Assembly (NCBI GenBank): GCA_902777355.1 | Contig: CACYTU010000004.1 | Coordinates: 1 to 64,000, forward strand | DNA length: 64,000 nt | Direction: 5' to 3' | Source: an uncultured Lachnospiraceae bacterium | GTDB lineage: Bacteria; Bacillota; Clostridia; Lachnospirales; Lachnospiraceae | In this document: piece after piece, positions 34,490 through 43,495 of the stretch | Layout: each line of letters starts with the position of its first letter | Position numbering within the stretch: position 1 is the stretch's first letter | Position numbers and translations under genes: made by a program | Notes under the pieces: generated by a model | Databases searched by the model: none | What the model saw: the letters and a program-made list of their open reading frames with translations, nothing else | What the model was told of the DNA's origin: nothing

Positions 34490-36994
34490 ATGAGTGCTTT
34501 CGGTCATTTTTATCTTGATAAGGAAAAAGACATCATCGTCGACCTCTTCATGGAGAGTGGTGCGCTTTCCTATGTGCTGCGCACCCCCAACCACTCGACG
34601 GGCAATCTGATCACTAATCTGGCAGACCTCTGCGGTCTCTCGATCAGCTTCGACGAGGACGGTCTCAAAGTAGTAAGGGGAGAGATTCCCTGCTATATCG
34701 ACGACTCCAACAGGGCTGTCTATATCCTGCGGCTGGGCGACACCAAAGTCGCCAATATTTATCCCGACGGAACCATAGAGCGGAAGGCCTCCATTCCTGC
34801 CATCGCCAAGACCCTGATGAGCCAGACCAAAAATTATGACCTGGGTACCTGGCACACACTGGTCAAGACATATATTCCGAGGGACTATAAATTCCGCACA
34901 GACCTCCACACCCATATGAACGCGAATCTGGATCCCGACATCCTGATCGCTCTGGGCATCCACCACCAGATCCGTTATCCCCTCTACTACATACGCAAAC
35001 TGAAGCTGCGCTGCACACCGGAGCAGGAAAAAATTCTGGCGCGGCGGAGGGCTGTAACCGCTGAGCGCTTCACGGATTCGCCCCTGCGGGGGAAATATCT
35101 GACCCGCAGGATCAACGACAACACCTTCATCAATTTCGCGGATTTCATCCTGGCGGACCCCGAAAACGCCGCCTATAACATTCCACTCATCCGTGCCTCC
35201 CTGGCTATCCTCAAGGACGGACAGGCAGTCTTTTCCAATCTGGAAAAAGTCTACCTCTACCGCTATGTTTTTACCAAGGGCGTGCCCGCTGACGACTCTG
35301 TGGATCTGAGTAGATATCAGCCCGTGCCGGACAGGGAAATCGCCGACGCGCTTGTCCGTATGGAAAAAGACCGCACCAACCCTGACTATGCCGGTTTTTC
35401 CCTGCTGCAGAACAAACTTCTCTGGGTCGCCAGAGGCTGTCAGAAGCGCGGGATCTGCTACATGGAAATCTCCGACACCGGGCTGGTAAAGCCCGACCAG
35501 GCAGCGTCGCTTCTGGGTCAGATCCATGAATGCATGCCCGCCATTATCCGGGATACGGGCGTCGTGCTCCGCTTTCTGGCTTCTTTCAGACGGATCCCGC
35601 TGACCATCGTCCGCGATCAGGTGGAACCCCAGAGGGTGGTCCAGGATCAGGTCCGGACTCTTCGCGCCGTCGCCTGCGACCCCTACGTGGCCGGATCCGA
35701 CATCATCGGCGAAGAGATCAACGATATCCGTGACCTGAAACCGTTGATCAAAGAGCTTGTCTCCATAGCCGGAGCGCATCCGGGTTTTGTCATCCGGATC
35801 CATGCCGGCGAGAACGACTCCCTCAAAAATAATGTGGCGGAGAGCCTGCGATGTGTAAAAGATTCCCTGGCCCCTGGCCAGCCCATGCCTGCCGTGAGGA
35901 TCGGCCACGGCCTCTATACCGCCAACCTGAAATCCCGCAGAGGAAAACAGCTCATCGAAGACCTGAAGGAATCCGGCACCGTTCTGGAATTCCAGCTGAC
36001 CTCCAATGTCCGTCTCAACAATCTCAGCATCCTGCGCCGGCACCCCCTGAAACAGTACCTGGCAAACGGCGTTTACTGTGTCCAGGGCACCGACGGAGGC
36101 GCCATCTACGGGACAGATTCCATCGATGAACAACTGGCTCTGGAGCGCCTTCTGGACCTCTCCTATGAAGAGATGCTGGCCATGCGCAAGGCAGAGGACC
36201 GGGTGCTTGCAGCCTGCCTCGATACTTTCAGCCGCAAAAAGACTGCGTTTGCGAATCTCTGCGGAAATGATAAGCCGGAGGTCTACCTGGAAAAACAGAT
36301 CCGGAAAGAACCCGTCCCGGACCGCCCCCTCATGATCGGCCGCGGCCACCTGGAGAGCCTTGCCTGTCTGGGAGACCGTGTCAGGGAAATGCCCAGGGAC
36401 AAAGTCCCTGTCATTGTCCTGGGCGGCAGTTTCAACACCGACCGCAGGGCCACCCGCATGCAGGAATGGGCCGGGGAACTGCTGCGGCGCATTGTGAAGG
36501 GATCCGACCCCGAAAAGGTCTTTTTCGTGATCGGCTACAAAATGCTGGCCTATGAAAGAGAACTGGTCCGTCTCTGCGAGGGCAGGTTCGAGATTTTTGC
36601 GATCGTCCCCACACAGCTGACAGAACAGGAAGCCGCCAGGCTGAAAAAGAGCGGTGTCGGAATCCGAATCTCCATCGAGTCCGTCGGAATGGGACTGTAC
36701 AAAAGTTTTTCTTATGAAATCTTCAAGCGCCGCCCCTCAGTCGTCGCGGCCCTGGACGGCAACTCCGCCGGCACCAACGTGATCCAGGAGGCCAGAAACG
36801 GCAAGCGCAGATCCAGAATCTTCGTCAACCGCCACGCTGTCAGCCTCTATTCCAAGGCACAGACTCTGCAGGGATACGCCGGGATCATAGACAACCCCGA
36901 CGCGGCAGGCCGGATCCTCAGGGCAATAGACAGTGTTTGGAAAGAGATGCAGGAAGGTGACTGGTTCGTGGCCGATGAAACTACCACACAGTAA
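34490..36994 (+). CDS. Adenosine-deaminase-like protein with additional C-terminal domain
   Basis: This 834-residue protein contains a metal-dependent deaminase-type TIM barrel. HTH at residues 140-142 gives the first metal ligands, HAGE at 438-441 the catalytic Glu pair, GHG near 472 the next His, and GTD near 534/542 an Asp. Residues 1-130 are an N-terminal domain not found in ordinary adenosine deaminases. Residues ~640-825 form a separate alpha/beta domain starting VIVLGGSFN that may be a Rossmann- or SLOG-like nucleotide-binding fold. GAGGAG lies eight bases before ATG. The next gene encodes a hydantoinase-family protein. Substrate is unknown; purine or pterin deamination is one option. 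Confidence 0.65.
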   Translation: MSAFGHFYLDKEKDIIVDLFMESGALSYVLRTPNHSTGNLITNLADLCGLSISFDEDGLKVVRGEIPCYIDDSNRAVYILRLGDTKVANIYPDGTIERKASIPAIAKTLMSQTKNYDLGTWHTLVKTYIPRDYKFRTDLHTHMNANLDPDILIALGIHHQIRYPLYYIRKLKLRCTPEQEKILARRRAVTAERFTDSPLRGKYLTRRINDNTFINFADFILADPENAAYNIPLIRASLAILKDGQAVFSNLEKVYLYRYVFTKGVPADDSVDLSRYQPVPDREIADALVRMEKDRTNPDYAGFSLLQNKLLWVARGCQKRGICYMEISDTGLVKPDQAASLLGQIHECMPAIIRDTGVVLRFLASFRRIPLTIVRDQVEPQRVVQDQVRTLRAVACDPYVAGSDIIGEEINDIRDLKPLIKELVSIAGAHPGFVIRIHAGENDSLKNNVAESLRCVKDSLAPGQPMPAVRIGHGLYTANLKSRRGKQLIEDLKESGTVLEFQLTSNVRLNNLSILRRHPLKQYLANGVYCVQGTDGGAIYGTDSIDEQLALERLLDLSYEEMLAMRKAEDRVLAACLDTFSRKKTAFANLCGNDKPEVYLEKQIRKEPVPDRPLMIGRGHLESLACLGDRVREMPRDKVPVIVLGGSFNTDRRATRMQEWAGELLRRIVKGSDPEKVFFVIGYKMLAYERELVRLCEGRFEIFAIVPTQLTEQEAARLKKSGVGIRISIESVGMGLYKSFSYEIFKRRPSVVAALDGNSAGTNVIQEARNGKRRSRIFVNRHAVSLYSKAQTLQGYAGIIDNPDAAGRILRAIDSVWKEMQEGDWFVADETTTQ

Positions 36995-37009
36995 AAATCA
37001 TCAGCGGGA

Positions 37010-37317
37010 ATGTCCATGCTAAAAACACCGGGGAACACTGTTAGAAAAAACTGCGAAAAAAAGCTAAGAAAAAAAAGCTAAGAAAAAAAGCTAAATAATA
37101 AAAACGGTAACAAAATCCAGTGAAAAGGCTTTGGTGAAACAGCTTTAGTGAAACAGTTTCAGTGAAACAGGTTTTTGGATGAAATAGTTTTTGTGAAACA
37201 GTTTCAGTGAAACAGGTTTTTGGATGAAATAGTTTTTGTGAAACAGTTTCAGTGAAACAGGTTTTTGGATGAAATAGTTTTTGTGAAACAGGTCTGTAAG
37301 AAATAATCGGGAAAAAA
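37010..37317 (+). repeat. Intergenic tandem repeats before the hydantoinase-like gene
   Basis: Three near-exact 45-bp copies (AGTTTCAGTGAAACAGG + TTTTTGGATGAAATAG type) at about 37150-37290, preceded by A-rich GCTAAGAAAAAA repeats at 37060-37095. No gene is seen in this 323-bp gap. Confidence 0.85.
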
Positions 37318-39345
37318 ATGAAGGGAATCGGAATTGACACCGGCGGAACCTGCACGGATGCCGTCATATATGACTTTGAAAACGGCCGTGTGCTCGCGGA
37401 AGCCAAAACACTGACTACACACCAGGATCTGAAAATCGGTATCGGGGAAGTCCTGCGGCAGCTCCCGCAGGATCTGCTGAAAGAGTGCAGGCAGGCTGCG
37501 CTGTCAACGACACTGGCCACCAACGCCTGCGTTGAAAATCTGGGAGGAAAGGGAAAAATCATTTTCCTGGGCGTATCCCGGAAAGTCTTCATGAATACAT
37601 GGCGCAGCTATGGATTCCGCTCCCTCGACGACATCATGCTTGTAGACTGCCGCATTCTGCCTGATCCCGCAGCGTCAGAAGAGCCCGACTGGGAAATGCT
37701 GCGCAGCAGAATCCCGGCCTTTCTGGCAGACTGCGACTGCGTCAGTATCGTGCAGCTTTTCTCCGCGGATCACAATGGGGCCTATGAACTGCGGACCAGA
37801 GATATTATACGGGAATTCCCCCAGTTTCAGAACATACCTGTTATTCTGGGCAATACCCTCTTTGCCGACCGCAATGCCATCCGACGCGGTGCCGGCGCGC
37901 TTTTAAATGCCCGCCTGGTCCCCGTTATCCACGCTTTCATGGCTGCCATCAAAGAAGTCTTCGCCTCCATGAACCTGGACATGCCCATCACTATCATCCG
38001 CAGCGACGGCTCGCAGATGTCCGACTCCTTCGCACAGGAACGCCCTGTCGAGACGCTGCTGTGCGGTCCTGCCGCCAGCGTGATCGGCGCCTGCTCCCTG
38101 TCTGATTCACCCAATGCCATCGTGGTCGACATGGGAGGAACCACCACGGATATAGCCCTGGTCAAAAACCGCATCGTCAGACGGGCGGAAGCCGGCATAA
38201 AGGTGGGTGACTGGAAAACTTTTGTCAAGGGACTCTATGTCGACACATTCGGTCTGGGAGGCGATACCCGCGTCTATTACGACCGCGGAGGCCGGGTCCG
38301 CCTGGGAAAAAACCGCGTCCAGCCTCTCTGCGTCCTGGCATCGGAATACCCCTGGGTCCTGGAAGAACTGCGGTCTCTCGATGAGTCGGGCCGTCTGAAT
38401 ATAATCCCCTTACATGAATATTTTATTCTTCTGAGAGATATCGAAGACGACGGATCCGGACATTTTTTCAACAGTGAGCGCGCCCTCTGCCGTGCCCTCA
38501 AAGAAGGCCCTCTCTCCTACGAAAAGGCCTGTGCCGCCATCGGAAAAGATATTTATACCGCTGATTTCAGCAGACTGGAATCTGCCCGGGTCATCCTTCG
38601 ATGTGGCCTGACACCCACAGATTTCATGCATATCCGCGGGGATTTCAGCGCTTTTTCCACAGAGGCATCCATGCGGGCTGCCGCATTTTTCGTCCGCAGC
38701 TGCGAGGCGGAAGACATTGAATCCCTCGCCCGTATGGCCTACGACCTGGTGACCGAGCGCCTTTACAAAAACATCGTTCGGGTCCTCCTGACCACAGAGT
38801 GCGCTCCCCTCTCAAAAGATCCTTTTGACAAACAGCTGAACGACCTCATCGACTGCTCCTGGCAGCTGGCGTATAAGGGCCGCAGAGCAAACAGCTGCTT
38901 CCTCCCCGGTATATTCGAGACACATGCCAGGCTTGTCGGCGCGGGGGCCCCGACCCATATCTTCCTGCCCCGGGTCGCTAAAATGCTGGGCACAAGAGCA
39001 GTGCTCCCCAAACACGCGGCCGTAGCCAACGCAGTAGGCGCGATCACAGGCCAGGTCACTGCCATCACTGAAATCACCCTCACCCCCCTGGCGGGAGATG
39101 ACTACGGCGCTGTCGTTGTCGTCACTCCCCGGATCCGCAGGACCTTCAATTCCCGCGCGAAGGCACTCTCCTTTGCAAAAAAAGAAGGCCGCAGAATCGC
39201 TGAGGAAAAAGCCCGCTCCCAGGGCGCCAGGGGCAGCATTACTGTCCGGGAAGAAATCATCCGCAACGACTCTACAATGGGCTACGGAAAGATCTGGCTG
39301 GGCGATACCCTGCGCTATACGGCTTCCGGAAGCACCATCCGGTAA
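37318..39345 (+). CDS. Hydantoinase/oxoprolinase-family protein
   Basis: This 675-residue protein belongs to the hydantoinase A / 5-oxoprolinase family, ATP-dependent enzymes with an acetate-kinase-Hsp70-like fold. IDTGGTCTDAV at residues 6-16 and VVDMGGTTTDIALV near 267 are the phosphate-binding loops. STTLATNACVENLGGK and RSDGSQMS are further family motifs. Members act on cyclic amides such as hydantoin or 5-oxoproline, but relatives near corrinoid genes may energise other reactions. The ribosome site is weak (CGGGA). The gene follows the deaminase-like gene and ends at a strong terminator, which suggests a two-gene unit. No HyuB partner is present. Confidence 0.8.
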   Translation: MKGIGIDTGGTCTDAVIYDFENGRVLAEAKTLTTHQDLKIGIGEVLRQLPQDLLKECRQAALSTTLATNACVENLGGKGKIIFLGVSRKVFMNTWRSYGFRSLDDIMLVDCRILPDPAASEEPDWEMLRSRIPAFLADCDCVSIVQLFSADHNGAYELRTRDIIREFPQFQNIPVILGNTLFADRNAIRRGAGALLNARLVPVIHAFMAAIKEVFASMNLDMPITIIRSDGSQMSDSFAQERPVETLLCGPAASVIGACSLSDSPNAIVVDMGGTTTDIALVKNRIVRRAEAGIKVGDWKTFVKGLYVDTFGLGGDTRVYYDRGGRVRLGKNRVQPLCVLASEYPWVLEELRSLDESGRLNIIPLHEYFILLRDIEDDGSGHFFNSERALCRALKEGPLSYEKACAAIGKDIYTADFSRLESARVILRCGLTPTDFMHIRGDFSAFSTEASMRAAAFFVRSCEAEDIESLARMAYDLVTERLYKNIVRVLLTTECAPLSKDPFDKQLNDLIDCSWQLAYKGRRANSCFLPGIFETHARLVGAGAPTHIFLPRVAKMLGTRAVLPKHAAVANAVGAITGQVTAITEITLTPLAGDDYGAVVVVTPRIRRTFNSRAKALSFAKKEGRRIAEEKARSQGARGSITVREEIIRNDSTMGYGKIWLGDTLRYTASGSTIR

Positions 39346-39447
39346 ATTCCTTTCCTTTGCCATTGCGCCGTTGGAAAAAACTTTTCCCAGTACTTTTTTC
39401 CGATACTTTTCACGATCTCCCGAGACTTCCCGGGGAATCAAAAAACA

Positions 39448-39497
39448 GGGTGGAACCTGTTCGCGGACTGCGAATGGGCTCCACCCTTCTGTTTTTT
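39448..39497 (+). terminator. Terminator after the hydantoinase-like gene
   Basis: A GGGTGGA...TCCACCC stem with an inner TTCGC-GCGAA stem, followed by TTCTGTTTTTT. Confidence 0.9.
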
Positions 39498-39567
39498 ATA
39501 TTTTACTATAATCTTTCCATTATCTTTTCAGCATATTGCCTTATCATGAATATTTAAAAGCTTCTGA

Positions 39568-40344
39568 TTACAATGAAAATCCCCAGGCCTTCTCAATCTC
39601 TTCCCTTATAACGCGCAGCTGTTCGATCTGCTTAACATTTTGGCCGTTCTGCAGGATCTGCAGCAGGTATCCCTGGTCTTTCACTATGGTCCGGGTGACT
39701 TCCAGTTCCAGGTCAAATGCCATGCAGCAATAAAGAATGGTATTATCAAAGACACTTTTCACAAGCTTGCGGGGTACACACTGATGTGCATAGACACAGT
39801 CCATCAGCTCCTTACCCGCTTCGGGCTCATCCGTAAATCTGCTTCTTCCCGCTCCCGCGATATCTTCAAAAGGAGTGGTCGCAATGACCCTGAAAATATC
39901 TGTTTTATCGGCATCCCGGATCAGCTGACAGAAAAGACGGGTGCGGGGATCCAGATCAGACGGCAGAGCCAGCTTATTATGAAGGCGCACCGCCGTCTCG
40001 CAAAGAGCCCGCCATCCTTCCGGCAGCCCCTGAGTCGGATATCTGTCGATCAGTCCGTCCACAAACAAAATATCCGCACCCAGCTCGGCATGATCCACAG
40101 AAAGAGAATCCACAAAGGTCCCATATCTTCTCTCCTGCTCAAACCTGCCAGTATCATGCAGAATCCCGAGAAACCAGGCCAGATCGATATCGTCACTTCC
40201 CAACCTCAGCCCCTCAGCTATCGTCTGCGCATTTTTTGCGACACGGAAGGTGTGGAGGATTTTCCGGTCTATATCTTTCAGCGCCTCATTATAATCTTTT
40301 GTGTAATTTTGAAAAACGGATATTGTTTCAATGTGATCGATCAT
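39568..40344 (-). CDS. HD-domain phosphohydrolase
   Basis: This ~258-residue protein has an HD-type metal-dependent phosphohydrolase domain. The histidine in LHTFRVAKNA (~residue 33), the HD pair in GILHDTGRFEQ (~64), and a later DHAELGADIL and D in IRDADKTDIFRV provide the expected ligands. I place the start at MIDHIE, where homologues usually begin; an ATG 30 bases earlier has no ribosome binding site either. It is a monocistronic minus-strand gene isolated by terminators on both sides. Substrate unknown. Confidence 0.8.
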   Translation of the reverse strand: MIDHIETISVFQNYTKDYNEALKDIDRKILHTFRVAKNAQTIAEGLRLGSDDIDLAWFLGILHDTGRFEQERRYGTFVDSLSVDHAELGADILFVDGLIDRYPTQGLPEGWRALCETAVRLHNKLALPSDLDPRTRLFCQLIRDADKTDIFRVIATTPFEDIAGAGRSRFTDEPEAGKELMDCVYAHQCVPRKLVKSVFDNTILYCCMAFDLELEVTRTIVKDQGYLLQILQNGQNVKQIEQLRVIREEIEKAWGFSL

Positions 40345-40394
40345 ATTTTTCTTTAGTTTCCAGCAAGTATACATCGTGAACAGGAATACAGCAA

Positions 40395-40419
40395 ACGCCC
40401 GGCCATGGCGGCCGGGCGT
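40395..40419 (-). terminator. Hairpin downstream of the tandem chelatase gene
   Basis: A ten-base perfect stem ACGCCCGGCC / GGCCGGGCGT with a short loop. The minus-strand tail is TTTGCTGTATT, a weak T-tract. Confidence 0.6.
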
Positions 40420-40474
40420 CTGTTATTTCCGCAATAGGCCGGCGCACACAATGGCGCGCAGGCATTGTCTTTTC

Positions 40475-43348
40475 TTATTCGGCTTTCACCACATCCGTCA
40501 CTTTGACCTTGTGATCATACCAATTTCCCTTTGTGCCGACAAGCGCGCAGTCAAATTCCTGGTCGATCGCAGGCACGGGGATATCAAATCCGTACACTTC
40601 ATCTGTAGTTCCGTCGGTGTAGTCCACCTTGTCAGTTGTGGGCTGCAGCAGGGCTGCGCCCTCTTTCTGTGCCTCCTCGGCAGTTCCCTGGAAGAGGTTG
40701 ACGATTTTTTTGGAAGCCAGGCTGACATGGATGGTCATCTTTCCGTCTTTCACGGTCAGAATGCCCTTATCCTCTTTTGCCTCGTTCACATGGAACATAC
40801 CGCTGTCGGTGGTAAAGGTCGCTGTATAGGTTCCGTCCTCAAGGGCTGCGCTTTCTGCTGCTGCAGCGGATGTGGAGCCTTCGTCAGCTTTTGCCTCTCC
40901 GTTGATTGCCTCTCCGGCGTGCTCGACATAGAGTGCCTGGACTTCCGGAATGCGGCCAAGGCCTTCAATCTGGGTATCGATCTTCTCGAAGCCGCCGTCG
41001 GCGGTAAACATGCTCTTCCAGGAATCCTCGTCGTCGCCTGCCATGTCGTTGTTGGCGTGATCGCCTGCCACGACCATCAGGGGGCGAAGGATCACCTTCT
41101 TATAACCTGCCTTTTTGACTGCGGCAATGATGTTTTCACAGGAAGTCTCTTCGGGCTCACCCTCGACAGTTCCGACAAAAACATTCTTGTAGCCCAGCTT
41201 GTCCATCTGGGTCTGCATCTGGCTGTAGGTCACTTTGGCGACATGCGCGGTCCCGTGTCCCATGAAGACAAAAGCGGTTCCGTCTTCTGCCGCTGCATCG
41301 ATGCTGTCAAATCCGGCGACTTTGACGGCCTCTGCCACGACTGCCTTTGCGACTGTTTCCTTGTCGTCATTGATGACTGTGGCATCCTCCCCGACTTCGC
41401 CCAGAAGGGGCTCCGCGACCTTTACAGATTCAAAATCGCCTTCGACAGCCTTTACGGCTTCCATGAGTTCATCGTACTCAGCGCCGTGCATCAGGTGTGT
41501 GGGCTGGATCACAAGGTTCTTGACACCGTTTTCTTTTGCGCGGGCAAGAGCCTGAGCTACGTTGTCGATGACCTCGCCGTCGCGGGCCTGCACATGGTTG
41601 ATGATGATCTGGGCAGTGAATCCTCTGCGGACCGACCAGTCGGGATAGGCCTCCTGCAGAGCCTTCTCGATCCCGCCGATATCTGTAGCGCGGCTCTCAT
41701 TGAAGGAAGTACCGAAACTCACGACCAGCAGCTCGTTCTCGCCAATCTCATCCCCATTGAGCGGGTCGTCCAGGGAAGCGTCGCCCGTATCGCGTCCGAA
41801 GTAATCAGGGTCTGCTTCTTCGCCTTCCACCATAGCCTTCTGCTCATCTGTCAGGGCATCCCAGGCAGCCTTTGCTGCTGCGATGTCGTCGTCAGTTGTA
41901 TCAGTGCGCTCCTGCACATAAATGGCATCGATCAGAGCTCCGCACTCTTTTGCCAGTTCTTCGTCTGTCTTGTCTGTGTCCGCCGCCGCATCCGCTGTGA
42001 TCGGATCTTCCTCCATGGCGTCCTCAGCGTGCTCGACATAGAGTGCCTGGACTTCCGGAATGCGTCCGAGACCCTCGATCTGGGTGTCAACCTTCTCGAA
42101 GCCGCCGTCGGCGGTAAACATGCTCTTCCAGGAATCTTCTTCGTCACCTGCCATGTCGTTGTTGGCGTGATCGCCTGCCACGACCATCAGGGGACGGAGG
42201 ATTACCTTCTTGTAGCCGGCATCTTTGACTGCAGCAATGATATTTTCGCAGGAAGTCTCTTCGGGCTCGCCCTCGACGGTTCCGACAAAAACATTCTTAT
42301 AACCGAGCTCATTCATCTGGGCCTGCATCTGGCTGTAGGTCACTTTGGCGACGTGTGCGGTCCCGTGTCCCATGAAGACAAAAGCGGTTCCGTCTTCTGC
42401 CGCCGCGTCGATGCTGTCAAATCCGGCGGTCTTGACGGCCTCCGCCACGACTGCCTTGGCAACTGTTTCCTTGTCGTCATTGATGTCTGTGGCATCCTCG
42501 CCGACTTCACCCAGAAGGGGCTCCGCAACGCGGACTGTCTCAAAATCGCCTGCTGCCGCTTTCACGGCTTCCATCAGCTCATCGTACTCAGCGCCATGCA
42601 TCAGGTGTGTGGGCTGAATCAGGAGGTTCTTGACACCGTTTTCTTTCGCGCGGGCAAGTGCCTGAGCTACGTTGTCGATGACCTCGCCGTCACGGGCCTG
42701 CACATGGTTGATGATGATCTGGGCTGTGAAACCTCTGCGGACAGACCAGTCGGGATAGGCCGCCTGCAGAGCCTTTTCGATACCGCCGATATCTGTTGCG
42801 CGGCTTTCGTTGAAGGAAGTGCCGAAGCTCACGACCAGCAGCTCGTTCTCGCCGATCTCATCCGCATTGAGCGGATCATCTGCAGCGGCATCACCGGTAT
42901 CGCGTCCGAAGTAATCGGGATCCGCAAATTCTCCGGCTACCATTTCTTTCTGCTCGTCTGTCAGGGCATCCCAGGCATCCTTAGCCGCCGCGATGTCCGC
43001 ATCGGTCGTCTCTGTGCGCTCCTGCACATAGATGGCATCAATCAGAGCCGCGCACTCCGCAGCCAGCTCCTCATCTGTTTTAGCGGCCTGTGCGCCTGTA
43101 TCCGCTGCAGCAGCCATCTCTGCCCCTGTTTCCGCCACGGGCGCAGCATCTGTCACCGCCACAGTATCCGCCACGGGCGCGGCATCCGTCACTGCACCGC
43201 TGTCTGCGGTGGAAACAGCCGCGTCAGTGCTCTCTGTCGTCTGGCTGGTATCTGTTGCCGGAGCGGTTCCGGCTGCGCTGCCGCAGCCTGCCAGAAGCGC
43301 TCCCGTGAGGGCGGATGCCAATAGGATTGCTGTCAATTTCTTTTTCAT
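40475..43348 (-). CDS. Exported lipoprotein with two tandem CbiK-type chelatase units
   Basis: This 957-residue lipoprotein has a signal peptide and lipobox (LLAGC, Cys22), then a Thr/Ala/Asp-rich linker to residue 90. Two units (91-441 and 461-811) repeat with a period of exactly 370 residues. Each opens with a ~60-residue helical TDEELA...DALTDEQK module, then a CbiK domain: VVSFGTSFNESR, LMHGAEY, FMGHGTAH and VAGDHANND, keeping the metal-binding histidines. Residues ~840-957 are a beta-rich domain beginning EDGTYTATF, related to that of the BtuF-like lipoprotein. GAGGAGG sits seven bases before ATG. Location outside the cell suggests metal or tetrapyrrole capture or chelation rather than the biosynthetic step. 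Confidence 0.85.
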   Translation of the reverse strand: MKKKLTAILLASALTGALLAGCGSAAGTAPATDTSQTTESTDAAVSTADSGAVTDAAPVADTVAVTDAAPVAETGAEMAAAADTGAQAAKTDEELAAECAALIDAIYVQERTETTDADIAAAKDAWDALTDEQKEMVAGEFADPDYFGRDTGDAAADDPLNADEIGENELLVVSFGTSFNESRATDIGGIEKALQAAYPDWSVRRGFTAQIIINHVQARDGEVIDNVAQALARAKENGVKNLLIQPTHLMHGAEYDELMEAVKAAAGDFETVRVAEPLLGEVGEDATDINDDKETVAKAVVAEAVKTAGFDSIDAAAEDGTAFVFMGHGTAHVAKVTYSQMQAQMNELGYKNVFVGTVEGEPEETSCENIIAAVKDAGYKKVILRPLMVVAGDHANNDMAGDEEDSWKSMFTADGGFEKVDTQIEGLGRIPEVQALYVEHAEDAMEEDPITADAAADTDKTDEELAKECGALIDAIYVQERTDTTDDDIAAAKAAWDALTDEQKAMVEGEEADPDYFGRDTGDASLDDPLNGDEIGENELLVVSFGTSFNESRATDIGGIEKALQEAYPDWSVRRGFTAQIIINHVQARDGEVIDNVAQALARAKENGVKNLVIQPTHLMHGAEYDELMEAVKAVEGDFESVKVAEPLLGEVGEDATVINDDKETVAKAVVAEAVKVAGFDSIDAAAEDGTAFVFMGHGTAHVAKVTYSQMQTQMDKLGYKNVFVGTVEGEPEETSCENIIAAVKKAGYKKVILRPLMVVAGDHANNDMAGDDEDSWKSMFTADGGFEKIDTQIEGLGRIPEVQALYVEHAGEAINGEAKADEGSTSAAAAESAALEDGTYTATFTTDSGMFHVNEAKEDKGILTVKDGKMTIHVSLASKKIVNLFQGTAEEAQKEGAALLQPTTDKVDYTDGTTDEVYGFDIPVPAIDQEFDCALVGTKGNWYDHKVKVTDVVKAE
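40916..41968 (-). repeat. Internal duplication, copy 2 (1110-bp period)
   Basis: Second copy of the helical-module + CbiK unit. It is nearly identical at the protein level to the first and separated by a fixed period of 1110 bp. Confidence 0.9.
42026..43078 (-). repeat. Internal duplication, copy 1 (1110-bp period)
   Basis: First copy of the helical-module + CbiK unit. High DNA identity with copy 2 makes the locus prone to recombination and copy-number change. Confidence 0.9.
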
Positions 43349-43396
43349 AGTTATCCTCCTCGTTTTGAAAAAATGATAAGTTACAAGAGATCACCG

Positions 43397-43467
43397 GGGA
43401 CGGTTCCGGCTGACTCATAAAAAAGCCCGCAGTTCTGCGGAAAAAATGAGTCAGGAAGAACCGTCCC
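43397..43467. repeat. Inverted repeat with GGGACGGTTC / GAACCGTCCC arms
   Basis: Arms of 22 bases (43397-43418 and 43446-43467), each combining GGGACGGTTC with TGACTCAT, flank an inner stem GCCCGCAG-TTC-TGCGG. This resembles dispersed repeats common in Clostridia and shares its core with the direct repeats at 106-130 and 1589-1613. Confidence 0.8.
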
Positions 43468-43495
43468 TATTGACTCACTATTGACTCATAGCGTC

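Noticed and set aside
34445..36349. A 634-residue open frame on the minus strand
   Set aside because: Antisense to the deaminase-like gene, whose metal-binding motifs, ribosome site and codon pattern are clear. The shadow shows no recognisable domain.
34490..36994. RADAR-type phage defence (RdrB adenosine deaminase)
   Set aside because: The protein is large and deaminase-like, but no RdrA-type AAA ATPase lies nearby and the neighbouring gene is a hydantoinase-family protein.
40376..43324. A 982-residue open frame on the plus strand
   Set aside because: It is the antisense shadow of the tandem chelatase lipoprotein. The minus-strand frame has a lipobox, chelatase motifs and a strong ribosome site; the plus frame has none of these.
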